The notes beneath the pieces were generated by a model that was not told where the DNA came from, did not search any database, and saw nothing but the letters and a program-made list of their open reading frames with translations. 64,000 nt of DNA from Acuticoccus sp. MNP-M23 (lineage in GTDB: Bacteria > Pseudomonadota > Alphaproteobacteria > Rhizobiales > Amorphaceae): contig NZ_CP133480.1 in NCBI RefSeq assembly GCF_031195445.1, positions 2,032,001-2,096,000 of the forward strand. The letters are read 5' to 3'. Shown in pieces: positions 1-8,691 of the stretch (the first letter of the stretch is position 1; each line of letters opens with the position of its first letter). Both the position numbers and the translations under genes were made by a program.

Positions 1-1243
1 GCAGGAATGCCTTGATCGCGTCGAGCGTGTCGTAAAGGTGGATGTTGATGAGGCGGATCAGCTCGTCCCAGAAGGGGCCGGTGTCCAGAACGAGAGCCTG
101 CGGATAGATCGACAGCGCCGGAAACAGCGCAGCAACCAGCATCCCGAGGCCGAGAATGACGAGGACGCCGAGTGGCGTCGATACCGCCAGCAGCCCGTGG
201 CGGTCAGCGCGAGGCGCCTTGCGGCCGCGGTTGGCAAGCGCCTGGCACAGCCGGTCGATGGCGATGGCGAGGAGCGTGATGGCGACACCCGCCTCCAGCG
301 CATCGCCGATGGCGAGGCGCTTCAGCGACGTCAGCACGTCGCGCCCCAGCCCGCCGGCACCGATCATCGAGGCGATGATCACCATGTTGAGCGAAAGCAT
401 CACCACCTGATTGACGCCGATCATCAGGCTATCGCGCGCGGCCGGCAGCTCGATCCGCCACAGCATCTGACGCGGGGTGCAGCCGGCCATGTCGCCAAAT
501 TCCAGGAGGTCGCCGGGGACCGAGCGCAGCGCAACGATGGTCACGCGGACCATGGGCGGCATGGCGTAGATGATGGTCGCGATCATCGCGGAGACCTGGC
601 CGAAGCCGAAGAGAACGAGAACCGGCAGCAGGTAGGCAAAGACCGGGACGGTCTGCATCAGATCCAGAATGGGGGAGATGACCCGCTCGGAGGCTGAATG
701 CTTGTAGGCCAGAATGCCGAGCAAAAGCCCGACGAGGATGCCGATGGGCACGGCAACCAGCACCGAGGAGAGGGTGATCATCGCGCTTTGCCACTGGTCG
801 AAGACGGCGAGGTAGGCAAAGCAGGCGAACATCAGCACGGCGAGCCCCGTGCCGCCAACGCGCCATCCCATGAAGACCATTGCCAGCAGCAGCCCGAACC
901 AGGGCAGCGGCGCGATGTCCACCTCGGTCAGCGGCACCGTCCACCCCGAGGCCAGCAGCGCAGTCAGGGCGGCAAGCGGAAGGGACAGCACATAGGCAAC
1001 CCCCCGCGTGAAATCCTCGAACGTGAAGAGACCGAAGCTGAGATCGTCGACGAGGAAATCCATGCCATCGGAGATCCAGCTGGCGAACGGGATGACGAAT
1101 TCCCGGCGCGGATCGTCCAGCAGCGGAACATTGGGCGCGACGACGAAGATCACGGCGAGCACGGCAAGGGCGACGCACCAGAAAAGGGCGTTGTTGCGGG
1201 CCGAGGGCGCAGGGCGGGCGGCGATGGTGGCGGCGATGCTCAT
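1..1243 (-). CDS. proW: Glycine betaine/proline-type ABC transporter permease (ProW), 3' end outside window
   Basis: Inner-membrane permease of a quaternary-amine (glycine betaine, choline or proline betaine) ABC importer. The reading frame opens at ATG 1243, sharing one base with the stop of the ATPase gene (TAATG), and stays open to the window edge, giving 414 codons. A periplasm/membrane N-terminal part is followed by hydrophobic helices. A permease coupling loop is visible around residues 270-290 (AGCTPRQMLWRIELPAA), as in ProW/OpuAB. Known ProW permeases are about 280-350 residues. Here the frame continues past the first permease domain and shows a second amphipathic segment before new membrane sequence (LIRLINIHLYDTLDAIKAFL), so a tandem double-permease protein is likely. 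Family call is firm; substrate is inferred from ProX/ProV neighbours. Confidence 0.88.
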   Translation of the reverse strand, partial: MSIAATIAARPAPSARNNALFWCVALAVLAVIFVVAPNVPLLDDPRREFVIPFASWISDGMDFLVDDLSFGLFTFEDFTRGVAYVLSLPLAALTALLASGWTVPLTEVDIAPLPWFGLLLAMVFMGWRVGGTGLAVLMFACFAYLAVFDQWQSAMITLSSVLVAVPIGILVGLLLGILAYKHSASERVISPILDLMQTVPVFAYLLPVLVLFGFGQVSAMIATIIYAMPPMVRVTIVALRSVPGDLLEFGDMAGCTPRQMLWRIELPAARDSLMIGVNQVVMLSLNMVIIASMIGAGGLGRDVLTSLKRLAIGDALEAGVAITLLAIAIDRLCQALANRGRKAPRADRHGLLAVSTPLGVLVILGLGMLVAALFPALSIYPQALVLDTGPFWDELIRLINIHLYDTLDAIKAFL

Positions 1244-2328
1244 TACCCCTCCGCAAGCAGGGCGATGACGGCCTCGCGGTTGATCTGGCCGATCCGCTTC
1301 TGCCTTTTGTCGACCACCGCGAAGGGCTCGGTTTCGCCGACAACTCTTACGGCAAAGTCGCAGACCCGCTCGGACGCGCCGATCTCGCCGGCGTGGCTGA
1401 CAGCAGGGTCGAACCCTTCCATTAGCGCGCGGGCCGACAAAACCTTCGAGCGGCTGACCGCGCGCGTGAATTCCTCCACGTAAGGGGAGGCGGGCCGCAC
1501 GACGATGTCCTCCGGCGTGCCGATCTGGACGACCTCGCCGTGGTTCATGATTGCGATGCGGTCTGCGATCCGGATTGCTTCGTCAAAATCATGGGTGATG
1601 AAAACGATCGACTTGTTGAGGACCCGTTGCAGCCGCAGGAACTCGTCCTGCATCTCGCGGCGGATCAGCGGGTCGAGGGCAGAGAAGGGCTCGTCAAGGA
1701 ACCACAGCTCGGGTTCGGTCGAGAGCGAGCGGGCAATGCCGACCCGCTGTTGCTGGCCGCCGGAAAGCGCATCCGGAAAGTCGTCCTCGCGCCCCTTGAG
1801 GCCCACGAGGTCGATCATCTCCCGCGCCTTGGCCTCGCTCTCGGCCCGGCTGACGCCCTGCACTTCCAGCGGAAAGGCAACGTTGCGAACGACGGAGAGG
1901 TGGGGCAGCAGCGCAAAATGCTGGAACACCATGCTCATCTTGTGCCGACGCATCTCGATGAGATCCTTGCGGGAACAGGCAAGGAGGTCCCGTCCTTCAA
2001 AGGAAAGCTCGCCGGCGCTGGGGCGCAGCAGCATGGACAGGCAGCGGATGATGGTGGACTTGCCGGAGCCGGAAAGCCCCATGATCACGAAGATTTCGCC
2101 TTCGCGCACGTCGAGGCTGACATTGCGGACGCCCGCAGTCAGGCCTGCTTTCGAAAGGGCGGCGGGATCGGGTGAACCACCGGATTCCGCGACCATATCG
2201 CGGATTTCGCCTTCGTCGCCGAAGATTTTCCAAAGGTTGCGGCAGGAGAGCTTTACTGCCGCCGGCTCATCGCTCGAGGTGTCCGCCTGCAATGCAGTGT
2301 CGGGTCCCAAGGCTGGTGCCTCGATCAT
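1243..2328 (-). CDS. proV: Glycine betaine/proline-type ABC transporter ATP-binding protein (ProV)
   Basis: 361-residue cytoplasmic ATPase that powers uptake through ProW. Walker A is GLSGSGKS (residues 84-91), the signature is LSGGQQQR, and Walker B is LWFLDEPFSALDP. The long N-terminal extension before Walker A, including the NLWKIFG start, is typical of ProV/OpuAA rather than sugar ATPases. A short C-terminal tail (FAVVDKRQKRIGQINREAV) looks like one reduced CBS-type unit; in OpuA such domains sense ionic strength, but here only a fragment is present. Second gene of an X-V-W operon, 75 bp after proX and fused by one base to proW. Confidence 0.93.
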   Translation of the reverse strand: MIEAPALGPDTALQADTSSDEPAAVKLSCRNLWKIFGDEGEIRDMVAESGGSPDPAALSKAGLTAGVRNVSLDVREGEIFVIMGLSGSGKSTIIRCLSMLLRPSAGELSFEGRDLLACSRKDLIEMRRHKMSMVFQHFALLPHLSVVRNVAFPLEVQGVSRAESEAKAREMIDLVGLKGREDDFPDALSGGQQQRVGIARSLSTEPELWFLDEPFSALDPLIRREMQDEFLRLQRVLNKSIVFITHDFDEAIRIADRIAIMNHGEVVQIGTPEDIVVRPASPYVEEFTRAVSRSKVLSARALMEGFDPAVSHAGEIGASERVCDFAVRVVGETEPFAVVDKRQKRIGQINREAVIALLAEG

Positions 2329-2403
2329 GGAGAATCCTGTGGCTGTTTGAAGGGAAGTCTGGTGGATCGGCCGGGCAAGGCTGTCCCGACCGATCCGTTC
2401 AAG

Positions 2404-3399
2404 TCAGCTCTTGGGGATCCAGCTCTGCCAGGTGTCCTTGTTGTCCTTCAGCCAGCCGTCAACAGCCGCCTGCAGCGGCATCCCGTCGACGTCGACCTTG
2501 CCGATGAGGTCGCCCGCATCGTCATTGGTGAGCTTGAAGTTGCGGATGGCCTCGTAGGCTGCGGGCCAGACTTCTTCGCCGCCGGTCCACGCGACCTTCT
2601 TCACCCAGCCGAACGGCTTGCCGCAATCGTAGGCCATGTCCGGGTTGGTGCCCCAGCTGGGGTCCTCGTAGCAGGCGTCCTCGTACTCGGGGAATTGCAC
2701 CCACTCGCCGTCAAGGCGCATCGGCAGCCAGTGCGGGGCATAGACCCAGGCGAGGATCGGCTTCTCGCGCTGATAGGCGGACATGATCTCGGCCACGAGC
2801 GCGGCATCGGTGCCCGAGTGCATGACCTCGAAGTCGAGGCCAAGCGCCTCGACCCGCTCGTCGTCATGACCGCCCCAGGTGACGGGGCCGCCGAGGTACC
2901 GGCCCTTGGGAGCCGTCTGCGGGCTGGAGAAGAGTTCGGCGCAGTCGTTGAGGGCCTTCCAGTCCGGCAGGCCGGGGCACAGCTCGGCCACGTAGGCCGG
3001 ATACCACCAGTCTTCCTTGGCCTGGAGGCCGGTCTCGCCGAGGTCTTCGACCTTGCCGGTCTTGACTGCTTCCTGAAGAGCGGCCTTGCCCGTGGTTTCC
3101 CAGATTTCCATGGCTGCGGTCAGGTCGCCGCTTTCCAGCCCGGCGAACTGGGCGAGATAGTCGGCCTGCACGTATTCGACCTCGTAGCCCATCTCTTCCA
3201 GGACACCGCCCATGATCCGGGTCGTGATTTCCTGGCCGGTCCAGTCGTTGATCGTGAGCTTGATCGGGCGGTCCGTTTCCGGAACGGTCTGGGCCGAGGC
3301 TGCACCTGCCATGAAGGTTCCGGCCAGGAGGGCTGCGGCCCCCGCAAGACGAACGGCTTTGAAGCGGGGTGTCGCGAAGCTTCGGGTCATCACTGCCAT
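2404..3399 (-). CDS. proX: Glycine betaine/proline-type ABC transporter periplasmic binding protein (ProX)
   Basis: 331-residue periplasmic binding protein that captures a quaternary amine for ProVW. A signal peptide (residues 1-37, ending AGAASAQ) precedes an OpuAC-type domain starting near ITINDWTGQE-like sequence (KLTINDWTGQEITTRI). Several Trp/Tyr-rich stretches (ILAWVYAPHWLP, WWYPAYVAEL) fit the aromatic cage used by this family for trimethylammonium groups. ATG 3399 is chosen over a TTG six bases upstream because an AAGGA ribosome site (minus strand, about 3410-3415) is well spaced from it. First gene of the operon, divergent from a DeoR regulator 257 bp away. Confidence 0.92.
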   Translation of the reverse strand: MAVMTRSFATPRFKAVRLAGAAALLAGTFMAGAASAQTVPETDRPIKLTINDWTGQEITTRIMGGVLEEMGYEVEYVQADYLAQFAGLESGDLTAAMEIWETTGKAALQEAVKTGKVEDLGETGLQAKEDWWYPAYVAELCPGLPDWKALNDCAELFSSPQTAPKGRYLGGPVTWGGHDDERVEALGLDFEVMHSGTDAALVAEIMSAYQREKPILAWVYAPHWLPMRLDGEWVQFPEYEDACYEDPSWGTNPDMAYDCGKPFGWVKKVAWTGGEEVWPAAYEAIRNFKLTNDDAGDLIGKVDVDGMPLQAAVDGWLKDNKDTWQSWIPKS

Positions 3400-3656
3400 G
3401 GACAACTATCCTTTCTCGATCGGTGGCGCCGGAGAATTTCCGGACTTGGGCTGCGCGGGGCAGGCACGCCACGACGATTGGCGTTGAGGGCGACATGCGA
3501 ACAGCATGGGTCGGCACATCGTTGGAAGACCTCACAAATTCCCGGTCTGACCACAAATGTCAACGGAATTGCCACAAAAAGCCAAAAACCCCATTCGCAT
3601 CGCCCGAAGAATGACTATCTTCGAGCGTCTGATGTTTGGTGGAGGCGCCCTCGGTC
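3400..3656. promoter_or_regulatory. Divergent intergenic region between proX and the DeoR regulator
   Basis: About 257 bp with no supported gene. It must hold the promoters of the proXVW operon (leftward) and of the DeoR gene (rightward). An A-rich stretch lies near 3540-3600. I see no convincing perfect operator palindrome or consensus sigma-70 pair. Confidence 0.5.
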
Positions 3657-4430
3657 ATGATGCACAAGAACCAGCGCTATATGGCCATCATGCGCGCCCT
3701 TGAGCTGGCCGGCTCCTGCTCGGTGATGGATCTTGCCAGCCGCCTTGCCGTGTCCGATGAAACCGTGCGGCGGGACATCAAGGCGCTGGAGGCGCAGGGG
3801 CAAGTCATCCGCGTTCATGGGGGCGTGGTGCTGCCGGGCGGCAGCGCCGAAGCGGATTTTCGCAAGCGGATGAATCAGCAGCCGGAGGAAAAGCGCGCGC
3901 TGGCTGCGCTGGCGGCCGCCCAGGTGCGCAACGGCGATACGCTGATGATCGACAGCGGGTCGACCACTGCCTACCTCGCGCAGGCGCTGCTCGGCCACCG
4001 CGATCTCTTCGTCATCACCAACGGCACCGAGATTGCCCGAACGCTGGTGCGCGGCACGGGCAACCGCGTGCACGTTACCGGCGGCGAGGTCCGATCCGAC
4101 GACAACGGCATCTTCGGCGAGACTGCGATCAGCTTCATGCGCCAGTTCAGGGCGCGGCTTGCAATTCTCTCCATCGGCGCCGTGCACGCAAAAAGCGGCT
4201 TCATGAACTTCCACCTTCAGGAGGCGGAAATCGCCCGCTGCATGATCGAGCAATCGCTCGGCACGATGGTGGTGGCGGATCACACCAAGTTCAGCAACCT
4301 CGCGCCGGTGGCGGTCTGCGGTTTCGCCACCGTCAGCACGCTGGTCTGCGACAGGCCGCCGCCGGCCGAGATGGTGCGTCAGATCGCGGAGAATGACGGC
4401 ATCGTTCTGTCCTGCGAGCCCACAACTTAG
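3657..4430 (+). CDS. DeoR/GlpR-family transcriptional regulator
   Basis: 257-residue one-component repressor. The N-terminal winged helix (residues about 8-60) carries the DeoR signature around LASRLAVSDETVRRDIKAL, followed by RVHGGVVLPG. The C-terminal sugar-phosphate-isomerase-like sensor has the DSGSTTAYLA phosphate-binding loop and ITNGTEIA. DeoR proteins usually respond to phosphorylated intermediates, so a phospho-compound such as the product of the neighbouring kinase is a reasonable but unproven effector. ATG 3657 is preferred, with GGAGG at 3641-3645; a TTG further upstream is weaker. Divergent from proX and tail-to-tail (4-bp overlap) with the choline kinase gene. Confidence 0.9.
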   Translation: MMHKNQRYMAIMRALELAGSCSVMDLASRLAVSDETVRRDIKALEAQGQVIRVHGGVVLPGGSAEADFRKRMNQQPEEKRALAALAAAQVRNGDTLMIDSGSTTAYLAQALLGHRDLFVITNGTEIARTLVRGTGNRVHVTGGEVRSDDNGIFGETAISFMRQFRARLAILSIGAVHAKSGFMNFHLQEAEIARCMIEQSLGTMVVADHTKFSNLAPVAVCGFATVSTLVCDRPPPAEMVRQIAENDGIVLSCEPTT

Positions 4431-5353
4431 GCGCTGCCGGCCTTTACCGCTGCAAGATGTCGGGCAAAGTCGGGCGTGGCCATCAGCGTGCGGCAGCGAG
4501 CGAAGCGTTCGGTGGCGTAGGCCCAGAAATCCTCTGCCGGATTTCCGTCGGCATGCTGGATCAGGCCCCAGAGCGTCCACAACAGATCGCACATCGCCTT
4601 GTAGATCACCATCCGGCCGTAGGTTGCGGCGTCCACCTTGCCGCCCACGTAGGCCTCCATCAGCTCCCGGTCTTCTTCGGGGCCGAAACCGGCTTCGACG
4701 GAAAGGTCGCCAAGGTCCCACAGCGGGTCGTTCATGCCGGAATATTCCCAGTCGACCACCCACATGCGCGTCCCGGTGTCGAGAAAATTCTCGCAAAGCG
4801 GGTCGCAATGGCAGGGCGCAAGGGCGGCCGGATGGGCGTTCAGCGCTTCGCGAACGGCGCCGGCTTCCGCCACCACGTCATTGTAGCCCTCGGGCAGCTT
4901 GGCGTTCTTCTCGTTCAGGATCCGCAGGTAGTCGTCAATCATTGCAAAGAGTTCGAACCGGAACTCGAATGTCTTGCCGCTCTGGTGAAGCTGGCGAAAC
5001 ACCGCCGCCGCACGGGTCGGCGCCCCCGGCGTCGTGCGGAAGCGCTCCGGCGACATTGTCGGCGCATCCACATATTGCGAGATCATCAGGCCGCTCTCCA
5101 CGTCGAAGTGGATGACCTCCGGCGAGATGCCGGCATCGGCTGCCACACGCGCGTTATGCGCTTCGACCTTGCGGTCGATGTAGCTCTCGGTGCCCTGACC
5201 GGGAATGCGCAGGAGCAGGTCGCGGTCCGCCGTCTGAACGCGGAAGACGATGTTGGTCAGGCCGCCCAGCCGGGTGATCTTCACATCTTCGCGGTCGAGA
5301 CCTGCAAATTCCGTGACGCTTCTGAGGTGTTCGAAGGCCGCTGTCTCGTTCAT
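4427..5353 (-). CDS. LicA-like choline/ethanolamine kinase family phosphotransferase
   Basis: 308-residue cytoplasmic kinase of the APH/choline-kinase superfamily. Seen: the N-terminal nucleotide loop (RLGGLTNIVFRV), the catalytic loop with His-x-Asp and Asn (PCHCDPLCENFLD), and the metal-binding stretch (WVVDWEYSGMNDPLWDLGD), which is the LicA/choline kinase form of the DFE-type motif. LicA-type enzymes phosphorylate choline with ATP. Here a quaternary-amine importer lies just beyond the DeoR gene, which supports choline or a related amine as substrate. No licC/licD-like partner is visible, so a phosphocholine-decoration pathway is not supported. Its 3' end overlaps the DeoR gene by 4 bp. 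Confidence 0.82.
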   Translation of the reverse strand: MNETAAFEHLRSVTEFAGLDREDVKITRLGGLTNIVFRVQTADRDLLLRIPGQGTESYIDRKVEAHNARVAADAGISPEVIHFDVESGLMISQYVDAPTMSPERFRTTPGAPTRAAAVFRQLHQSGKTFEFRFELFAMIDDYLRILNEKNAKLPEGYNDVVAEAGAVREALNAHPAALAPCHCDPLCENFLDTGTRMWVVDWEYSGMNDPLWDLGDLSVEAGFGPEEDRELMEAYVGGKVDAATYGRMVIYKAMCDLLWTLWGLIQHADGNPAEDFWAYATERFARCRTLMATPDFARHLAAVKAGSA

Positions 5354-5551
5354 CCTCGTCTTGCTCCTGTCATGAAATTTCAACAAACTTCCAAAAAAGA
5401 CCACAGGCTGATAACACCCGCGGGATTGGATCATCAAGCGGGGCCACGCCGGCCATGCGCGTCGGCGCAAAGGCCGGATGGTTGTGAACGCTGCGCCAGC
5501 AGTGTGGTCGCGCAAGGGCCCCGGCCTGCAATAAAAGAACAAGGAGTTCCG

Positions 5552-6181
5552 ATGAGCAACGATGCTGCAAAGAGCCTCGACGTTGTCTATGCCGCGTCCA
5601 GCCCGAAGGACGTCGCCGAGCGCTATGATGCCTGGGCCAAGCGCTACGATGTTGAAATGGCGAGCCTTGGCTACCGGCATCCCACAATCTGCCTCGCCAT
5701 GCTGACCCGGCATCTGCCGAAAGGCGCGGGGCCTGTTCTGGATGCAGGCGCCGGCACCGGACTTCTGGGCGAGTGGATGGCGATTGCGGGTTACGATGCC
5801 GCCGAAGCGCTGGATATTTCGGAGGGGATGCTCGAGGTTGCGCGCTCCAAGGGGGTCTACCAGGCGTGCCGCTATGGCGTGATGGGCGAGACGCTGCCGT
5901 TCGAGGACAACCATTTTGGCGCTGTGGTGTCGGCTGGCGTCTTCACGACAGGCCATGTGGGCGCCGAAGGCTTTGCCGAGCTGGTCCGGATCACGCGATC
6001 GGGCGGTGTTCTGGTCATCACCGTCAAGGATACGCTCTGGGACGGCGACGTTGGCGCCAGCATCGTGGCGATGGCGAAGGATGGCATCTGGGACATTCTG
6101 GAAGAGACGCCCTCCTACGTTTCGATGCCTGGCCGGCCGGACACCGTGCCGTCCCGCGCGGTGGTCCTCAAGGTTCGCTAG
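5552..6181 (+). CDS. Class I SAM-dependent methyltransferase
   Basis: 209-residue cytoplasmic methyltransferase. Motif I is VLDAGAGTGLLGEW (about residues 56-69), followed by an acidic motif II region (AEALDISEGMLEVARSKG) and the post-motif LPFEDNHFGAVVSAG typical of the Methyltransf_11/25 fold. The substrate cannot be read from sequence. The N-terminal YDAWAKRYDVEM is common to a WBSCR27-like clade of unknown substrate. ATG 5552 has AAGGAG at 5541-5546. It diverges from the choline kinase gene and overlaps the 3' end of the HAD phosphatase gene by 14 bp. A role in amine or choline metabolism is only suggested by position. Confidence 0.8.
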   Translation: MSNDAAKSLDVVYAASSPKDVAERYDAWAKRYDVEMASLGYRHPTICLAMLTRHLPKGAGPVLDAGAGTGLLGEWMAIAGYDAAEALDISEGMLEVARSKGVYQACRYGVMGETLPFEDNHFGAVVSAGVFTTGHVGAEGFAELVRITRSGGVLVITVKDTLWDGDVGASIVAMAKDGIWDILEETPSYVSMPGRPDTVPSRAVVLKVR

Positions 6182-6896
6182 GCCAGCGATCGAGCTGCCG
6201 GAGCAAGGCGGGCAGTTCGGTGACATCGGCGAGCACGTGGTGGGCTTCGGCTGAAAGCTCTGCGCGCGTGCCGGTCCCGGTCAGGACCCCGATGCACAGG
6301 GAATAGCCCGCCGCGATCCCCATGCGAATGTCGTGCAGGTTGTCGCCGACCATCACGAGATCCGTCAGGGGCAGATTGCTCGCGGCGGCGAAGGCATCGG
6401 CCATGCCGGGCTCCGGCTTCACGCCGTGGCCGCTGTCGTAGCCGGCGACAAAACCGGCCTTCCCTTTCAGCCCTATGGTGTCCAGCGTTACCCGTGCGCC
6501 GCCAACGCTGTCGCTGGTGGCAACACCCGTGCGGATTCCCGCGCGCTCAAGCGCATTGAAAAGCGGCACAACGCCGGGCACGGCCACCGCAGCGGAGGCG
6601 CCTCCGGTAAAGATCCGGTCAAGCTCACGCGTGAGGCGCGCCACCTTGTGCGGGGCGCCGGCCTCAACCCAGGCGTCTGCAATCTCGATGGTGTTGCCCG
6701 CGGCAAGCAGGCTGCCGCCCTTGATCCGGCCGGTGCTCAAATCATGCCCGCCGAGCTGCAGGAGGTGCCGTGCAAGCGTCTGATCGCCAGCAGCTGCGAA
6801 TGCGGCGGCCTTGATGTTGATCGGCGCCCAGGTTGCCTCGTAATCGACCAGTGTGCCGTCCTTGTCGAAGAGAATGCCGCGCACGGGATTGGGCAT
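6168..6896 (-). CDS. HAD-superfamily hydrolase, Gph-like phosphatase
   Basis: 242-residue HAD phosphatase. Motif I is ILFDKDGTLVDYE (nucleophile Asp near residue 11), motif II lies around TGVATSD, motif III lysine is in VKPEPGMADAF, and motif IV is MVGDNLHDIRMG. Between motifs I and II lies a helical cap (subfamily I), as in phosphoglycolate phosphatases. Likely hydrolyses a small phosphate ester, which could be the kinase product or phosphoglycolate. ATG 6896 is chosen because the core begins directly after it; the upstream in-frame extension is basic and lacks HAD features. Confidence 0.82.
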   Translation of the reverse strand: MPNPVRGILFDKDGTLVDYEATWAPINIKAAAFAAAGDQTLARHLLQLGGHDLSTGRIKGGSLLAAGNTIEIADAWVEAGAPHKVARLTRELDRIFTGGASAAVAVPGVVPLFNALERAGIRTGVATSDSVGGARVTLDTIGLKGKAGFVAGYDSGHGVKPEPGMADAFAAASNLPLTDLVMVGDNLHDIRMGIAAGYSLCIGVLTGTGTRAELSAEAHHVLADVTELPALLRQLDRWPSEP

Positions 6897-7042
6897 GAAG
6901 ACAGCTCCGTTCGTTTTGCGGCTCCGGGTCCGGAAGCGCGGGTCACCGGATGCCGCTCTAACACCGGCGCTGCTGGATTTCACGGGCAGGCTGTGGATGG
7001 GCGGCCCCGTCGCCCTTGAGGCGAACCGGGCCGGGCCCCAGT

Positions 7043-8569
7043 TCAGGCGGCGAGGCTTGCTGCGCGCCTCGGCGGGCGCAGGTCATCCGTCTGGAGCGGG
7101 TCTGCCGGGCGGGACAGGCGCGGCTGCAGCACCCAGATGAGCCGCTGTTCGGCCCGCGTGAGCGCCACGTAGGCGAGGCGTTTCCACAGCGGCATTCCGC
7201 CATCGGCAAGGCCGGACCGCGCTGCGGCGCGCAGATCCGGCGCGAACACCTGCACGTTTTCCCACTGGGAGCCCTGCGCCTTGTGGATCGTCAGCGCGGC
7301 GCCGTGCACGAAGGTCGCGCCCATTTTCGCGACGAACGGCATGAACGGCTCGCCCTGGTCCGGCGATTCGATGCGCACGATGGCCCGGCAGCTCACCACC
7401 GGGTCTTCGGTGCCGATCACATGGAGCTTGGCAAACCCCGATCGCTTGCCCGGCCCCATGTAGATGGTCTGCGCCCCGCGGATGAGGCCCCGCGCCTCCA
7501 GCTCCACCCGGCGGTTCTGGTGTTTGGCGGGCAGCTCGATCCCGTCGCAGACGAGGGGTTCGCCCGGCAGAAGCTGGTCCCCCGGCGCCTCGAACGCGGT
7601 GCGGAAGGCGCGGATGAGCCGCATCCGCGTATCGTTGCGCCAGACGAGCACCGGCGAACGCGGCATCAGGTCGGCATCGACCCGGCTGGCCACCACCACC
7701 CGCGGGTCCCGCGCCGCCGCGTCCTCCACCATCTGCTCGAACGCGGCAAAGCTGAGGTCCGCCTCGCCCAGCGCGTGGGCAAGGTCCAGAATGGGGCTGT
7801 CGGCCGCCTGCCGGTGGACACGGGACAGCCGGATGATCGACGGCGCCGGCAGCGTATCGAACACCATCGCGCCGCCGCGCACCGGGGCCAGCTGTGCCGG
7901 ATCGCCGAACATCACCAGCGTTTTGAACAGGGATTTCAGGTCCGTCAGATGGCTTTCGGCAAGCATGGACCCTTCGTCCACAAAGCCGATGTCGAGCGGG
8001 TCCTTGCGCGGTGTCCAGCCGGTGATGAAGTCGCTGCCTCTGAGACCGGCGACGGCGAGCGCGCCCACCACCGAGGCGTGGGCGGCATAGGACTGGCGGG
8101 CGCGTTCCAGAAGCGCGGCATCGATCTCGCCCGGCTGGTCGGACCGCTCGCCGGTCAGCCAGTCGACAACGTGCTGATAGTCGGGGTGAAACTGCGGCCG
8201 GTACAGCATTCTGTGCAGCGTGGTCGCCGGAACGCCGCGCTGACGCAGCACGCTGGCGGCCTTGTTGGTCGGCGTGACGATGGCAAGCGTGCGGCGGCCC
8301 GGCTTGAGCTTGCCCTCCTCGGGGCCGGCGAGGACCACGCCCGCCGCTTCAAGATCCTTCACGAGGCGCGCAAGGAGATGGGTCTTGCCGGAGCCCGCCT
8401 TGCCCAGCACTGCAAGCTGCCCGGTGCCTGCCTTGCTGCGCCCCGCCGTCTTCTCCACAAGGTCGACGCCGCGTGCGGCCACCAGTGCGGCCACATTCGA
8501 CCAGGCTGCGGCCTGATCCGGCGAAAAATCATCGTGCGGGCAGGGCGGCAAAGTGGCCGGTGCATTCAT
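7043..8569 (-). CDS. RecD-like superfamily 1 DNA helicase/ATPase
   Basis: 508-residue superfamily 1B helicase-like ATPase. Walker A is GKAGSGKTHLL (near residue 55), Walker B is IGFVDEGSML, motif III is VMFGDPAQLAPV, and the C-terminal UvrD_C_2 part has TIHKAQGSQW and YVALTRAEQR. This matches the stand-alone AAA_30/UvrD_C_2 proteins related to RecD and Dda rather than the RecBCD alpha subunit, since no RecB/RecC partner is nearby. It probably acts in DNA repair or replication. ATG 8569 follows an AAGGA site; a TTG 21 bases upstream is an alternative. Stand-alone gene. Confidence 0.85.
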   Translation of the reverse strand: MNAPATLPPCPHDDFSPDQAAAWSNVAALVAARGVDLVEKTAGRSKAGTGQLAVLGKAGSGKTHLLARLVKDLEAAGVVLAGPEEGKLKPGRRTLAIVTPTNKAASVLRQRGVPATTLHRMLYRPQFHPDYQHVVDWLTGERSDQPGEIDAALLERARQSYAAHASVVGALAVAGLRGSDFITGWTPRKDPLDIGFVDEGSMLAESHLTDLKSLFKTLVMFGDPAQLAPVRGGAMVFDTLPAPSIIRLSRVHRQAADSPILDLAHALGEADLSFAAFEQMVEDAAARDPRVVVASRVDADLMPRSPVLVWRNDTRMRLIRAFRTAFEAPGDQLLPGEPLVCDGIELPAKHQNRRVELEARGLIRGAQTIYMGPGKRSGFAKLHVIGTEDPVVSCRAIVRIESPDQGEPFMPFVAKMGATFVHGAALTIHKAQGSQWENVQVFAPDLRAAARSGLADGGMPLWKRLAYVALTRAEQRLIWVLQPRLSRPADPLQTDDLRPPRRAASLAA

Positions 8570-8691
8570 TGTCGTCGATCCTTGCCGCAAGCGGTCGCAT
8601 CGCCGCCGGGTTCAACCGAATCGGCGGCGGGCCCACCATCGTCTGGATGGAACGCGGCTGCAAACTCCGCCGTTCTCCGGCGCCGATTGCT

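Noticed and set aside
38-1483. Long plus-strand open frames opposite proW and proV
   Set aside because: The minus-strand reading gives clear ProW/ProV motifs across the same bases; the plus-strand peptides are rich in Arg/Asp/Gly with no family pattern, as expected for the complement of GC-rich coding DNA.
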